Of a stretch of DNA of 64,000 nt, positions 1 to 8,529 are shown piece after piece (position 1 is the first letter of the stretch; each line of letters begins with the position of its first letter). Position numbers and translations under genes: made by a program. Origin of the DNA: Erwinia persicina (GTDB lineage Bacteria; Pseudomonadota; Gammaproteobacteria; Enterobacterales; Enterobacteriaceae); contig NZ_JACYMO010000010.1 in NCBI RefSeq assembly GCF_014838825.1, forward strand, positions 1-64,000. Direction: 5' to 3'. Below the pieces are notes generated by a model. That model saw nothing but the letters and a program-made list of their open reading frames with translations, was not told the origin of the DNA and searched no databases.

Positions 1-417
1 GTGATCCCGCCGGGCGATGAAACGGTGGTGCTGGATTTTGACACGGTAATCGACAAGTACCTGTATCTGAACACCCGCACCCCCGGCCAGGCGTTCAGGC
101 TGCATCTGGCGCAGTGCGATCTCAGCCTGGGTAAAACGGTCAGGGTGACCTTCAGCGGTAATGAAAGCACCGCGCTGCCGGGGTTGCTGGCGCTTAGCGG
201 TGCCAGCCAGGCCAGCGGCATCGCCATCGGTATGGAAACTGCGCAGGGCGAACCGTTGCCCATTAACCAGCAAGGCAAGGCGCAGGCACTGGTGAGCGGG
301 GCCAACACCCTGGCGGCACAGGCCTATGTGCAGGGTGAACCGGACGCGCTGAAGCATAAAAGCATTGAGCGCGGGCCGTTCAGTGCGGTAGTGACCTTTA
401 GCCTGGAATATGAATAA
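1..417 (+). CDS. Fimbrial minor pilin, 5' end outside window
   Basis: The frame is open from base 1, so the true start lies upstream; 138 codons are visible. The C-terminal part reads like a chaperone-usher pilin: a Cys in the CDLSLGK stretch, an alternating hydrophobic pattern, and an aromatic C-terminal strand ending SLEYE, which a periplasmic chaperone would cap. Pilins of this type are secreted to the periplasm and assembled by an outer-membrane usher. MrpH-like tip adhesins follow, so this is probably the last structural subunit before the tip gene, in the position of MrpG. Family assignment is from pattern recognition; the exact subunit is inference. Confidence 0.75.
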   Translation: MIPPGDETVVLDFDTVIDKYLYLNTRTPGQAFRLHLAQCDLSLGKTVRVTFSGNESTALPGLLALSGASQASGIAIGMETAQGEPLPINQQGKAQALVSGANTLAAQAYVQGEPDALKHKSIERGPFSAVVTFSLEYE

Positions 418-736
418 CAGTGCAGCGGCATGGCAAACCGCCATGCCCCGCCCAATGCCGACATCTGGCATTTGCGCTTTCACTGGGCGCAGCAGGACGA
501 CCGGCTGTATCGGCAACTGCAAAGAATACCACCGTGCACGACGCGCGCGGCTTTACGAGCAGGCTCGCCGACAGGGGCTGTCATCGACAGAAACTGCGGA
601 ACGAGTGCGAACGTACGAGGCACGGTGGACATTATGGGCAGAGCGTATGTTGAAGCCAGTGCGTAGTACTGACGAAACGGCTTAAACGCCCAATAATTCT
701 TAGATCTTATGATCTGTTGCTTCGGAATTAACGAAC
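418..736. other. Degenerate spacer before first adhesin
   Basis: No intact gene. Two overlapping frames hold fragments (430-530 and about 530-685) that would read as one small basic protein if a frameshift were repaired, suggesting a decayed small gene. A similar basic fragment with an FYRKLNR motif lies at 4010-4130. The direct repeat at 620-649 closes the spacer. Confidence 0.4.
620..649 (+). repeat. Adhesin-cassette repeat, copy 1
   Basis: This 30-bp sequence (begins GCACGGTGGACATTATGGGC) is identical to 1775-1804 and matches 3139-3168 at 24 of 30 positions. Each copy lies 75-100 bp upstream of an adhesin gene. Confidence 0.85.
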
Positions 737-1573
737 ATGACACGCAAAGGAACCATCCACACTCTGCGACAAGGACTGACCTTCGTGCTCCTGCTGGGCG
801 CATCATTCGGCGCCTCCTGTGGAGACGTAACCGCCGTGGGAGTGTGGGACGAGGCAAACCAGAGGGCATACCTCAAAGATGTTCAATGGGATGATCAAAT
901 TACCACGGGGTCGACTGGTACACTTCCTGTTGACTGCATCGACCGTAGGATGATCGATACCGGGTACGGGAACATGATAACTTCCGTCTATGAAGACTGC
1001 TACTCCCACAATGGCTTTGTACCGTATGACGAAGATGATGCGTGGTCCAGCCTATCTAATACTATCACCGACCTTACGCACCGTGATTACGGTGGACGGG
1101 GTAAGGGCTTCACCATGATCTCTCGTCCTGAGCAAGGGCTGACGACCAAGTTCACCATATCCGTGTATGGCGACACGAACGGGAACTATCGGGTGACTGT
1201 TCGCATCACGAAATGGACCGGTCTGCCACCCCGACCTTCATGCAGTCTTAAAGCTGCCAACATCGACCTGGGGCCTGTGGGCCCGGATGAGATCCGCACA
1301 GGCGGGTCCATTTTGACTATCAAATGCAACGTGGACACGGGAGTGACTGTCAAGGTCGGGGGGCGGGATGGCTCCGCGGACGTCCCCTACGCGCCGGGAG
1401 GGGTTGTACGCATGAGCTTTGCAGAGAGCCAGGGCGGCGGATCGAACGTGTATCGTGTGCAGGCCAAGAAGAATCAGTCCCTTGATGCGACCTTGAGAGC
1501 AACGACCGTCCCTGGGTCTGCCGCTCCGGGGACGTACACAGCGTCTGCGGTCGTAACCGCTGAACTGCAGTGA
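737..1573 (+). CDS. MrpH-like fimbrial tip adhesin, first of three
   Basis: A 278-residue secreted protein: a hydrophobic signal peptide covers roughly residues 1-28, then an N-terminal domain without a recognisable motif, then a pilin-like domain from about residue 175. That domain starts with a Cys (PSCSLKAANIDLG), has a second Cys in LTIKCNVDTG, and ends in the strand SAVVTAELQ. This two-domain layout is that of two-domain tip adhesins such as MrpH of Proteus, in which the N-terminal half binds ligand and the pilin half docks to the fibre. The pilin half resembles the next two genes while the N-terminal half does not. Function is inferred from family and position. Confidence 0.7.
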   Translation: MTRKGTIHTLRQGLTFVLLLGASFGASCGDVTAVGVWDEANQRAYLKDVQWDDQITTGSTGTLPVDCIDRRMIDTGYGNMITSVYEDCYSHNGFVPYDEDDAWSSLSNTITDLTHRDYGGRGKGFTMISRPEQGLTTKFTISVYGDTNGNYRVTVRITKWTGLPPRPSCSLKAANIDLGPVGPDEIRTGGSILTIKCNVDTGVTVKVGGRDGSADVPYAPGGVVRMSFAESQGGGSNVYRVQAKKNQSLDATLRATTVPGSAAPGTYTASAVVTAELQ

Positions 1574-1730
1574 CGTATGATTCTGTTTCATAACTGCATG
1601 CGGTCAGGCTTGTCCTATCAGGGGGCTACCTCCATCCAGCGTACGACATCGCTCACAGGCATCCGAGCCCCAGCGCGGCGAAGCCTTGATGCGAACGCGC
1701 GGGGCGGGACTTCCACTACAAGGACCATGT
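1574..1730. other. Spacer after first adhesin
   Basis: A short spacer between the first adhesin and the fragment at 1731. No gene, terminator or promoter that I can support. Confidence 0.5.
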
Positions 1731-1776
1731 ATCCCCAACCCCGGCGGTATTGGATTGGCGCTGCCGTTTAATCTGC
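1731..1776 (+). repeat. 46-bp fragment of the PglL-like gene 5' end, copy A
   Basis: The 46 bp are identical to 2981-3026 and correspond to codons of the PNPGG.GLALPFNL segment near the start of the PglL-like gene at 4684. The copy runs straight into repeat copy 2, so the junction is a recombination scar. Confidence 0.85.
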
Positions 1777-1804
1777 ACGGTGGACATTATGGGCAGAGCG
1801 TATG
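1775..1804 (+). repeat. Adhesin-cassette repeat, copy 2
   Basis: Identical over 30 bp to 620-649. It sits about 75 bp before the start of the second adhesin gene and abuts fragment copy A. Confidence 0.85.
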
Positions 1805-1877
1805 CGGGGTCATCCAATGGATGATATTTGCTGATTTTCGCTCTGTCGGATGAATGAAATTATGCGAGTTCTACTAC

Positions 1878-2687
1878 ATGACCAAATCTTCAAAAGCCCT
1901 CACCCCGGTGATTCTCTGCGTCAGCCTCCTGTGTAACGATGCTCTCGCGTACGACCTGTCACGCCTGCCCGATCGATACCAACCCAATCCCGCATATGCA
2001 GATGTATTCGCCGACTCGCCGGCTCCCCGCCAGGCCACCATCCGCTCCCTCCGTCTATTCGGCGGTGACACCTATGCGGGCTACGGCGGAGTTTGCCCCA
2101 ACAATGACACCTCATGCGCAATGATATTTGTGACAAACAACGGGAAGACCCGTCTATTCGAAAAATCCGCTAAGAAGTGCATCCCACAAAAGGGTCCCGG
2201 CATCCTGTCGGACGCAGTCACCTCCTTCGCTGCCTCACTGTTCAGCAACGTGGCAATCCCACAAGCGTCAAATCGCTATGGGGATCAACCATCCGGCGTT
2301 GCAATAAATATTCGCATATGTGAATCCAATTCATTCCACCTGGTTTACAGCTCAGAGGGCAGCATTTCCACTCCTCTCGTATGTGTCATCGACGCGCCAC
2401 CGATCGTCGATCTCGGCGAACTCACCGAGAACACCACACGTGCCGTACGTTCGGCCGTTACGTGCTCCGGCGGCGGGGAGACGGATATCCGTGTATCTGT
2501 CGTTGGGCCCTCCACAAGCAGTCCTGTTCCTGGTCTTGAACTGTGGGCCTCGGCACCCGAACGAGCTCTCCATATAACCGGCGACGGTGCCCCTAGTTAT
2601 GTTGATCTCACTGTGGGTGCAACCGTGAATAGCCCTAAACCTGGCTTCTATTCTGCAGCCTTTGTTTATACGGTAGAGTATCTATGA
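1878..2687 (+). CDS. MrpH-like fimbrial tip adhesin, second of three
   Basis: A 269-residue secreted protein from the ATG at 1878, which puts a good signal peptide first (MTKSSK, a hydrophobic core, then DALA-Y). An in-frame ATG at 1854 would add eight residues. The C-terminal pilin domain begins at about residue 175 (PLVCVIDAPPIVDLG), has its second Cys in AVTCSGGG, and ends SAAFVYTVEYL. The N-terminal domain, roughly residues 30-170, does not obviously match the first or third adhesin. A shared pilin half with different binding halves suggests alternative tips for one fibre. The adhesin role is inferred. Confidence 0.7.
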   Translation: MTKSSKALTPVILCVSLLCNDALAYDLSRLPDRYQPNPAYADVFADSPAPRQATIRSLRLFGGDTYAGYGGVCPNNDTSCAMIFVTNNGKTRLFEKSAKKCIPQKGPGILSDAVTSFAASLFSNVAIPQASNRYGDQPSGVAINIRICESNSFHLVYSSEGSISTPLVCVIDAPPIVDLGELTENTTRAVRSAVTCSGGGETDIRVSVVGPSTSSPVPGLELWASAPERALHITGDGAPSYVDLTVGATVNSPKPGFYSAAFVYTVEYL

Positions 2688-2929
2688 CGACCGCAAACCA
2701 CCGGCGGGACGGCCCACGCAAGTTCGTCATCTCCACGGGCGTTTGGCGTTATGCCCTCACCATACCGTCATTTAAACGCATTTCTGCAAATACAAAGCTG
2801 CCAGCTATGACAGTAAATTTTTTCGCTTCGCCCTATCCGTGGCGTAAACTCCCGTAGTACGGGGCACACTGGCATCACATTGACCCATAAACTTTGGGAA
2901 TAGCGGGCTTCACGGTAAGAAAGCCTATT
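2688..2929. other. Spacer after second adhesin
   Basis: No gene. Nothing recognisable apart from AT-rich stretches near 2770-2830. Confidence 0.5.
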
Positions 2930-3125
2930 TCTTTTTATTTATTTCCAGAAACTGATTGTTATCGACATCTAACGATATATATCCCCAACCCCGGCGGTAT
3001 TGGATTGGCGCTGCCGTTTAATCTGCTGGTCTACGGCGGCGCGGCTCTATTAATGAGCGTATGCTGGCGGGCAACACCGCTGCGCCGGGTCCCTTTCGCG
3101 CAATAATCGCCGCCTGTATGCTTTT
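2930..3125 (+). pseudogene. Decayed 5' fragment of the PglL-like gene, copy B
   Basis: Translated, it gives YIPNPGGIGLALPFNLL and AALLMSVCWRATPLRR, closely matching residues about 24-60 of the protein at 4684 (YLPNPGGVGLALPFNLL and AALLIAVCWYNAPQRR). Similarity continues past a frameshift to an IIAACMLL stretch near 3120. It has no start context or continuation, so it is a remnant. The first 46 bp of its best-conserved part recur exactly at 1731-1776. Confidence 0.8.
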
Positions 3126-3138
3126 GACAACGTCCGAA

Positions 3139-3168
3139 GCATGGTGAACATGATGGGCAAAGCGGATA
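3139..3168 (+). repeat. Adhesin-cassette repeat, diverged copy 3
   Basis: Matches copies 1 and 2 at 24 of 30 positions. It lies immediately after fragment B and about 65 bp before the third adhesin remnant, keeping the order fragment-repeat-adhesin. The repeat may itself derive from the PglL-like gene near 4935, where a GGGCAGAG core also occurs; that is weak. Confidence 0.6.
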
Positions 3169-3234
3169 CCGGGTATGACTTCACTCTTGCCGGGTGATAG
3201 GTTCTAAAATGAATGATGGAATGATGATCTGAAT

Positions 3235-4009
3235 ATGCTACGCGTAATAATCTTTTTTTATCCACCTTTGTGTCAACGATACACGTGTCTAGTGCGTTGG
3301 CTCACAATTTTCCCGTCATAACCACCACCGGGTACAAAATCCACTGCCCGTACTGCGATCCCTTTACATCAACTGTATATATTGAACAGCAGTTGGTTGA
3401 AATAGCGGGCCCGGAGTTTGACAAACCCACGGGGCGCAACTTTTACGGCATATTTCATGAGGCCTTCTGGGGGAGCCCTACCGATGGGGTGGTCTGTGAA
3501 GCCCAGGTCGATCCCTCTCTCACCCATGCCGAAGCAGCAAAACTCGCTTATGCAAAATGTGGTCAACGCACATCATTTCAAAGCAGCGATCAGGGAAACG
3601 TTGGGTGCCCGATGTATGCAAGCGTTGATTCGCCTATATCGAAGACCTCTCACGGCCCCATGAGCTTTTGCAGTAAGCCCCCAGCAAATCCAGTCTATTG
3701 CAGGTTTGACACCCCATCCCTGCCCTTAAGCCATGGTCCCTTGCCGCCGGAGGGTATCAGTGGTCACACAGCTCGTGGGGCTCTCACAATCAACTGCACG
3801 GCACCGGCGACAGTATCTATATGATTTGACTAGAAAAGATTGAATCTGGCACCTGGTCTGACGGCCGAATTAGAGGTACTCGATGGTGCGCGAAAAGAGC
3901 TGCCGGCCGGTTTGTCTACTGTGACGATCGAGAGCAAGCTTAGTGACAGCAGCGACGTCTCCTCGGGCTAGTACACGGGCTGGACGATTGTCTATATAGA
4001 CCCTCTCTG
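3235..4009 (+). pseudogene. Third MrpH-like tip adhesin, inactivated
   Basis: An ATG at 3235 opens a signal peptide (MLRVIIFF) whose second half (LSTFVSTIHVSSALA) is in another frame; the break falls in a run of seven T at 3253-3259. The frame then reads through an adhesin domain into a pilin domain (VYCRFDTPSLPLSHG, ALTINCTA). It meets TGA at 3822 and TAG at 3831, and continues in the same frame with recognisable sequence (LNLAPGLTAELE) to another TAG at 3969. A final strand (YTGWTIVYIDPL) ends at 4009. One frameshift plus three in-frame stops mean it is dead. Confidence 0.8.
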
Positions 4010-4683
4010 AGATACCGTCAGATTTTATCGAAAGCTCAACCGCGCAGTTAACATGTGGCTGGATTTTGCCGGGCATCAGGCCCGTCGCCGTCAGCAGGTC
4101 TTTTTACGCGACGGGCCGGAGTTTTATTAAAATTACAAAGGCGGAATGGCTTTTAACCTTTAACGAACTGGTTTAACTATCTTTTAATTAAGGCTTATAT
4201 GCCAACATCTGGAGTTTTATCCTAATTTCTTACAATTATACAGATTATATCGTTTTTTAATGGGCGTGAGGTTAGAATTTTCTTAAGTTGCCGATCGCCA
4301 TCATCACTGTCCGTGTAACCCGATCTCATGACTGATTGCGTGCGCCTGTTGAGATTAAGCGTAAATGGTGAGCGCCTGAAAATAACGCACTTTTATCATT
4401 TTTCTGAAAAACCCTGGCAGCGGATAAATACGCTGAGGCGCTTTACGGTATGGCGTATTTATTCAGTTAATGAATAAGCTCCCGATAAACAGAACGAAAA
4501 GCCAGCCATGCGGCGCAGGAGATCAACTGGGCGTGACCTTGATATTTTTCGTGCCGGGCGCCGCCAGTAAAAGCCTTGTTCTGAATATTAATTACCGGTA
4601 ATTCCTGAAATCAGCGGTGCAATATTTATCGTAAACAATGACGTTAGTCATAACGCCATACTTCATTAACCTTTTATTTATTA
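4010..4683. other. AT-rich spacer before the PglL-like gene
   Basis: No intact gene. An open stretch at 4010-4130 encodes a basic fragment (FYRKLNRAVNMWLDFAG, ending GPEFY) that may be a gene remnant. The remainder is AT-rich and probably carries the promoter of the next gene, but no box is clear enough to name. Confidence 0.4.
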
Positions 4684-6420
4684 ATGGTCATTATCGTGAT
4701 AGCCAATCGCGTTGTTTTCTTCTGCCTGAGTCTGCTGTTTATCCCCAGCATTATTTATCTTCCCAACCCCGGCGGGGTGGGGCTGGCACTGCCGTTTAAC
4801 CTGCTGTTCAGCGGGGCGGCAGCACTGCTGATCGCCGTCTGCTGGTATAACGCACCGCAGCGCCGCATAACGATCACGCCGACCTGTCGCCTGATTCTGG
4901 CCGCCTGCCTGCTCATGGCGCTTCCGGCTCTCTTTACCCGGGCAGAGTGGCAGAGTACCGCCCTGTGGCGGTTGGCAGGATTATTCGCCGGGGCAGGCTT
5001 CTATTTTACCTGGCTGCAGATGCACCTGACGGAACGCCAGCGCCATGGGGTGCTCTACCTGATCCTGCTGGCCGCCGCCGGTCAGGCGCTGATTGTCATG
5101 CTGCAGCTCTTTGCGCCCTCTGTTGCCCAAAGCTGGGTGCCGGTCAGTGAGCATCGCGCGCTGGGCATTTTTCAACAGCCTAATGTCGTGGCCAGCTTTA
5201 TCGCTACCGGCCTGGCGTTAGCGTTGGCGGCCTTTCTGCTGCCGGGATTCCGTCTTGCTTCTGCGCGCATGGAGCGCTGGCGACTACGGGCCATCGCACT
5301 GGCGCTGCTGGTCATGCCCATGGTGCTGACCTGGTTACAGTCGCGAACGGGCTGGCTCGCCGCACTCCTGGTACTGGGGCTGTTTATCCTCTTTTTTGGC
5401 CGCCGTTTTCCGCAGCGAATAGTGGTGGCTGCGTTGTTAGCGACATCTGGCATTGCTGTCGCGGTAGCCGTGATGAAATTGGGCAGCGGGCTAAGCGATG
5501 CGCTGGCGTATACCAGCCACGAACGTTCTAACCACGCGCGGTATACCATGCTGCGCGACACGCTGACGATGATTGCCGATAAACCGCTGACAGGCTGGGG
5601 CTACGGTGGCTTTGAATACAGCTTTCAGCATTTTCGCATTGATCAGGATCCCCCCATTGTCGTGACAGAGATCGCCCGTCATCCCCATAATGAGCTGCTG
5701 CTATGGTGGGTGGAGGGAGGGGTTATTGCCCTTCTGGGCATCCTGCTACTGCTTTGGAGCGGTATAAAGCTGATCGCGCGCGCGCTCCAGCGTGACCAGC
5801 GGGCCTTTGCCTGTCGTAAGTCGACGGCAGGCGAAGCAATAGCGCTCTGCCTGGCGCTGCTGCCTGTGACGCTGCACACGCAGACTGAATACCCGTTTTA
5901 TCTCTCCACACTGCACTGGCTGGTGTTCTTACTGTTACTGGCGATGCTGGACCGGCTGGTCAGTCCGCGTCTGTGGCGAGAGAACAGACTGCAATGCTGG
6001 AAATATCCGATGCTGGCGCTGTCTCTGTCAGCGCTGGCGATGATGATCGGGGGGGGATACAGCGGGCTGACCTTAACCCGCGCAGAACGCGGCGGCCTGC
6101 AGGATATGCAACCGGTTGAGGCGCTGCCCGCCTGGACAAGCTGGATACATCGCGACCGTCTGAGTTTTGATCGCCAGCTGGCCGGGCTGCTGGCGTTTAA
6201 TCACACTCGCGATGAACAGCAACTGCATCAGTACGCCGACTGGGCTCAGGGCTATCTGAGCCACCGCATTGATAAAAATGTCTATGCCAACCTGCTGCTC
6301 ATTTTTCGCCACGAAGAAAAGCCTGCGCTGGCGGAGCGATATCGTCAGGAGGCAGAACGCCTGTTCCCACGCGACGCACGGTTTTCCCCCGCCAGCAGTG
6401 ATGGGCACACCACGCTATGA
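4684..6420 (+). CDS. Wzy_C/PglL-like membrane ligase
   Basis: A 578-residue polytopic inner-membrane protein with about a dozen hydrophobic segments. Near residue 332 is the motif HPHNELLLWWVEGG, typical of the Wzy_C family (O-antigen ligases and PglL-type oligosaccharyltransferases), after a large periplasmic loop starting near residue 275. After the last membrane segment, about residues 465-578 form a soluble tail with WIHRDRLSFDRQLA, as in PglL-type proteins. Such enzymes move a lipid-linked glycan to protein or lipid A on the periplasmic side. No glycan-synthesis genes are visible here, so the substrate is unknown. The stop overlaps the next start (ATGA). Partial copies of its 5' end lie at 1731 and 2930. 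Confidence 0.7.
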   Translation: MVIIVIANRVVFFCLSLLFIPSIIYLPNPGGVGLALPFNLLFSGAAALLIAVCWYNAPQRRITITPTCRLILAACLLMALPALFTRAEWQSTALWRLAGLFAGAGFYFTWLQMHLTERQRHGVLYLILLAAAGQALIVMLQLFAPSVAQSWVPVSEHRALGIFQQPNVVASFIATGLALALAAFLLPGFRLASARMERWRLRAIALALLVMPMVLTWLQSRTGWLAALLVLGLFILFFGRRFPQRIVVAALLATSGIAVAVAVMKLGSGLSDALAYTSHERSNHARYTMLRDTLTMIADKPLTGWGYGGFEYSFQHFRIDQDPPIVVTEIARHPHNELLLWWVEGGVIALLGILLLLWSGIKLIARALQRDQRAFACRKSTAGEAIALCLALLPVTLHTQTEYPFYLSTLHWLVFLLLLAMLDRLVSPRLWRENRLQCWKYPMLALSLSALAMMIGGGYSGLTLTRAERGGLQDMQPVEALPAWTSWIHRDRLSFDRQLAGLLAFNHTRDEQQLHQYADWAQGYLSHRIDKNVYANLLLIFRHEEKPALAERYRQEAERLFPRDARFSPASSDGHTTL

Positions 6421-7019
6421 AATCACATATCGATATCGTCATTCTGGATAATGACCAGTATTTTTCCCAGGGGCTGGAAGCCCTACTGGGACCCTACTTC
6501 ATCAGAATGGGCTGTACGACGGCGTTTTTACCCGCCCAGTATTACTGGAAAGCCGACCTCGTGTTCCAGCAACAAAATCTGAACCAGACTGCGCAGTACT
6601 GCCACAGACAACCCGCTCACTACCAGTCTCTGATCACCATCCAGGAGCCCGTTCCGCCGGGCTACCGCCAGCGGCTTGTCCCCTGCCTGAGCGAAAAAAG
6701 TGTAATTAATCGCCTGATAAGCACCGGGACGCTGTTAAACGAGGTTGAACGTATCATGAAGCATGACACGCCTGCTGCCCAGCCCTGGGCGTGTCCGCGC
6801 TGTGCACTGACGCTGACGCTACGGGAAAAGCAAGTTCTGCTGGCGATGCGCCAGGCCCAGTCTCCGGGCCAGATTGCTGCAGAGCTCAGGTTGAGTGTCA
6901 AAACCATCAGCGCCCACAAAGGGTCAGCCATGAAAAAATTAGGGTTTAAACGCAACACAGAGCTGCTGAACTGGCTCCGCCAGGGCGATCTGCGGGATGA
7001 GTTGAGCACCCTGCTGTGA
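6417..7019 (+). CDS. LuxR-type transcriptional regulator
   Basis: A 200-residue protein with a GerE-type helix-turn-helix at about residues 134-192 (LTLREKQVLLAMRQ, IAAELRLSVKTISAHK, then MKKLG). The N-terminal half resembles a receiver-like domain (IDIVILDNDQYFSQGL) without a clear phosphoacceptor set, as in RcsA- and FimW-like orphan regulators. It overlaps the ligase by four bases, so the two are probably co-translated and it may control the local surface genes. It is a paralogue of the regulator at 35287; both end with a KTxSAHK recognition helix and a basic MxKL segment. Confidence 0.8.
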   Translation: MKSHIDIVILDNDQYFSQGLEALLGPYFIRMGCTTAFLPAQYYWKADLVFQQQNLNQTAQYCHRQPAHYQSLITIQEPVPPGYRQRLVPCLSEKSVINRLISTGTLLNEVERIMKHDTPAAQPWACPRCALTLTLREKQVLLAMRQAQSPGQIAAELRLSVKTISAHKGSAMKKLGFKRNTELLNWLRQGDLRDELSTLL

Positions 7020-7072
7020 TGCCGGGCTTCTCATTATCCCCACTGGCTGCCTTTCAATTATGTGAGAAAGCC

Positions 7073-7171
7073 ATGCTATTCTACGGCGTGCCCTGTCGGC
7101 CCCATCCGTACAGGAGGGGCGCGACAGGTTTTACGGTTTCTCCAAAGCCTGACGCTGAGAGGCAATGTTAA
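7073..7171 (+). CDS. Possible 32-codon leader peptide
   Basis: A short ORF (starts MLFYGVPCRPHPYRRG) with a GAGAAAG ribosome-binding-like stretch just before its ATG. It spans the hairpin at 7092-7128, and its stop (7169-7171) ends one base before the stem of the terminator at 7172. This geometry is typical of attenuator leaders. It has no Trp codon. There is no evidence beyond position. Confidence 0.3.
   Translation: MLFYGVPCRPHPYRRGATGFTVSPKPDAERQC
7092..7128 (+). promoter_or_regulatory. Long leader hairpin upstream of permease
   Basis: CCTGTCG (7092-7098) pairs with CGACAGG (7122-7128), G7099 pairs with C7120, and CCCC (7100-7103) pairs with GGGG (7116-7119). Only G7121 bulges, so the stem has 12 pairs around a 12-nt loop. 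With the terminator that follows it suggests a structured regulatory leader. Confidence 0.55.
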
Positions 7172-7193
7172 CCCGGGCCTGCCGGGATTTTTT
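7172..7193 (+). terminator. Intrinsic terminator/attenuator before permease
   Basis: CCCGG, a five-base loop (GCCTG), CCGGG, an A and six T residues. It lies after the LuxR gene and 14 bases before the permease start, so it either ends the upstream operon or attenuates the permease. Confidence 0.6.
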
Positions 7194-7206
7194 ATGGTGT
7201 ATAGCG

Positions 7207-8418
7207 ATGCAGAAGTACAGTAACAGCGCGTTTCACGGCACCGTCCTGGTCGTTGCAACCATTGTCGGAGGCGGAATGTTTGCGCTGCCGATCGCGTTAG
7301 AAGCACTGTGGTTTACCAAAGGCGTTGTTTTTCTCCTGCTCTCCGCATTATTTATGCTCGCGTCGGGTTTGATGCTGGTCGATGTGAACATGAGATTTCC
7401 GCAGGGTTCGAGCTTCCATACGTTTACAAAAAAACTGCTCGGCAGAAAGGTCAATTTCATCGTTGGACTGAGCCTGGTGTTTGTGCTCTACCTGGTGACC
7501 TATGCGTATCTTTCCGGGGCCTCTGCGGTCTTTTCCACCCTGCAATCTGACCTGACGGGGAAACGCTATCCGGTGCTTTCCGTCATGCTGATCACCCTGT
7601 TTGTCTCCGCCGTGGTTTGCAAGGGCGGGCAGTTCTCTGCCCACATCATCTCCTTTTTTATTGCCGCTAAATTCACCGCCTTTTTTATGGCAACGGCAGG
7701 ACATTTGCATCGCATCTCCCCGGAGCTGGTATTAACCAGCCCGGCGTTCGGCAGCTTTTCCGCAATATTATTAACGCTCCCTGTCTGTATCATTTCATTC
7801 GGATTTCATGGCAGCATCCCCTCATTAATCAAAATGTATGGCGGGAAGGAACACAAATTCGTGGTTAAGTCCCTGTGCTTCGGCGTGGGGATTTCCGCAC
7901 TCATTTATATCTACTGGCTGGGCATGACGATGGGCATCCTCGATCGCGGGGCATTTGCCGCCATCAAAGACCAGGGGGGCAATATCAATGTCTTTATGAC
8001 CGCCCTGAGCCAAAATGAACTGAGCCATTACATTAACGGCATTCTGTTGTTCTTTGCTTTTTTTGCCGTGACCTCGTCTTTACTGTCCGCCTCCCTCGGT
8101 CTTTTTGACTATCTTCATGACCTGTTAGGTTCCTTTTTAGGGATAACATCGTCCTTTCCTGCCGCAGCGATGACCTATCTGCCCCCTGCACTGTTGTGCA
8201 TCATTACCCCTGATGGCTTTATCCCGGCGCTGGCCTATGCCGGGATTGCGCTGGTGATCTGGAGTGTGCTTCTTCCTCCTCTGCTGCTGTTAAAAGCAAG
8301 AAAGGCGGGCATTGAGGGGCCTTATCAGTTCCCGGCGGGCAATAAATTTCTCTATGGCTACTTCCTGTCAGGCTTTCTGCTGTGGGTGGCCATGCTGGTC
8401 AACATGATCAAAATCTGA
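7207..8418 (+). CDS. Aromatic amino-acid permease (HAAAP family)
   Basis: A 403-residue polytopic membrane protein, the length of TyrP and close to Mtr and TnaB. It starts with the family pattern GTVLVVATIVGGGMFALP and has about eleven hydrophobic segments. The family imports tryptophan or tyrosine by proton symport; which one is not clear here. I chose the ATG at 7207 because it gives the usual short N-terminus; an in-frame ATG at 7165 would place the terminator inside the gene. A hairpin, a short ORF and a terminator lie directly upstream and hint at attenuation. Confidence 0.8.
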   Translation: MQKYSNSAFHGTVLVVATIVGGGMFALPIALEALWFTKGVVFLLLSALFMLASGLMLVDVNMRFPQGSSFHTFTKKLLGRKVNFIVGLSLVFVLYLVTYAYLSGASAVFSTLQSDLTGKRYPVLSVMLITLFVSAVVCKGGQFSAHIISFFIAAKFTAFFMATAGHLHRISPELVLTSPAFGSFSAILLTLPVCIISFGFHGSIPSLIKMYGGKEHKFVVKSLCFGVGISALIYIYWLGMTMGILDRGAFAAIKDQGGNINVFMTALSQNELSHYINGILLFFAFFAVTSSLLSASLGLFDYLHDLLGSFLGITSSFPAAAMTYLPPALLCIITPDGFIPALAYAGIALVIWSVLLPPLLLLKARKAGIEGPYQFPAGNKFLYGYFLSGFLLWVAMLVNMIKI

Positions 8419-8529
8419 AGAGATGGAATAAGACACGGGCGCTGCGCAGTGAAAATCAGACGACAGGATAGGGTGATTTACGCGCGCCTGTCCTAATATT
8501 ATTAAGATAAAACCACTGGGGAAACGATC

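Noticed and set aside
2894..3106. 70-codon ORF as a membrane protein gene
   Set aside because: Its recognisable part is a fragment of the PglL-like gene start; it ends abruptly after the conserved part.
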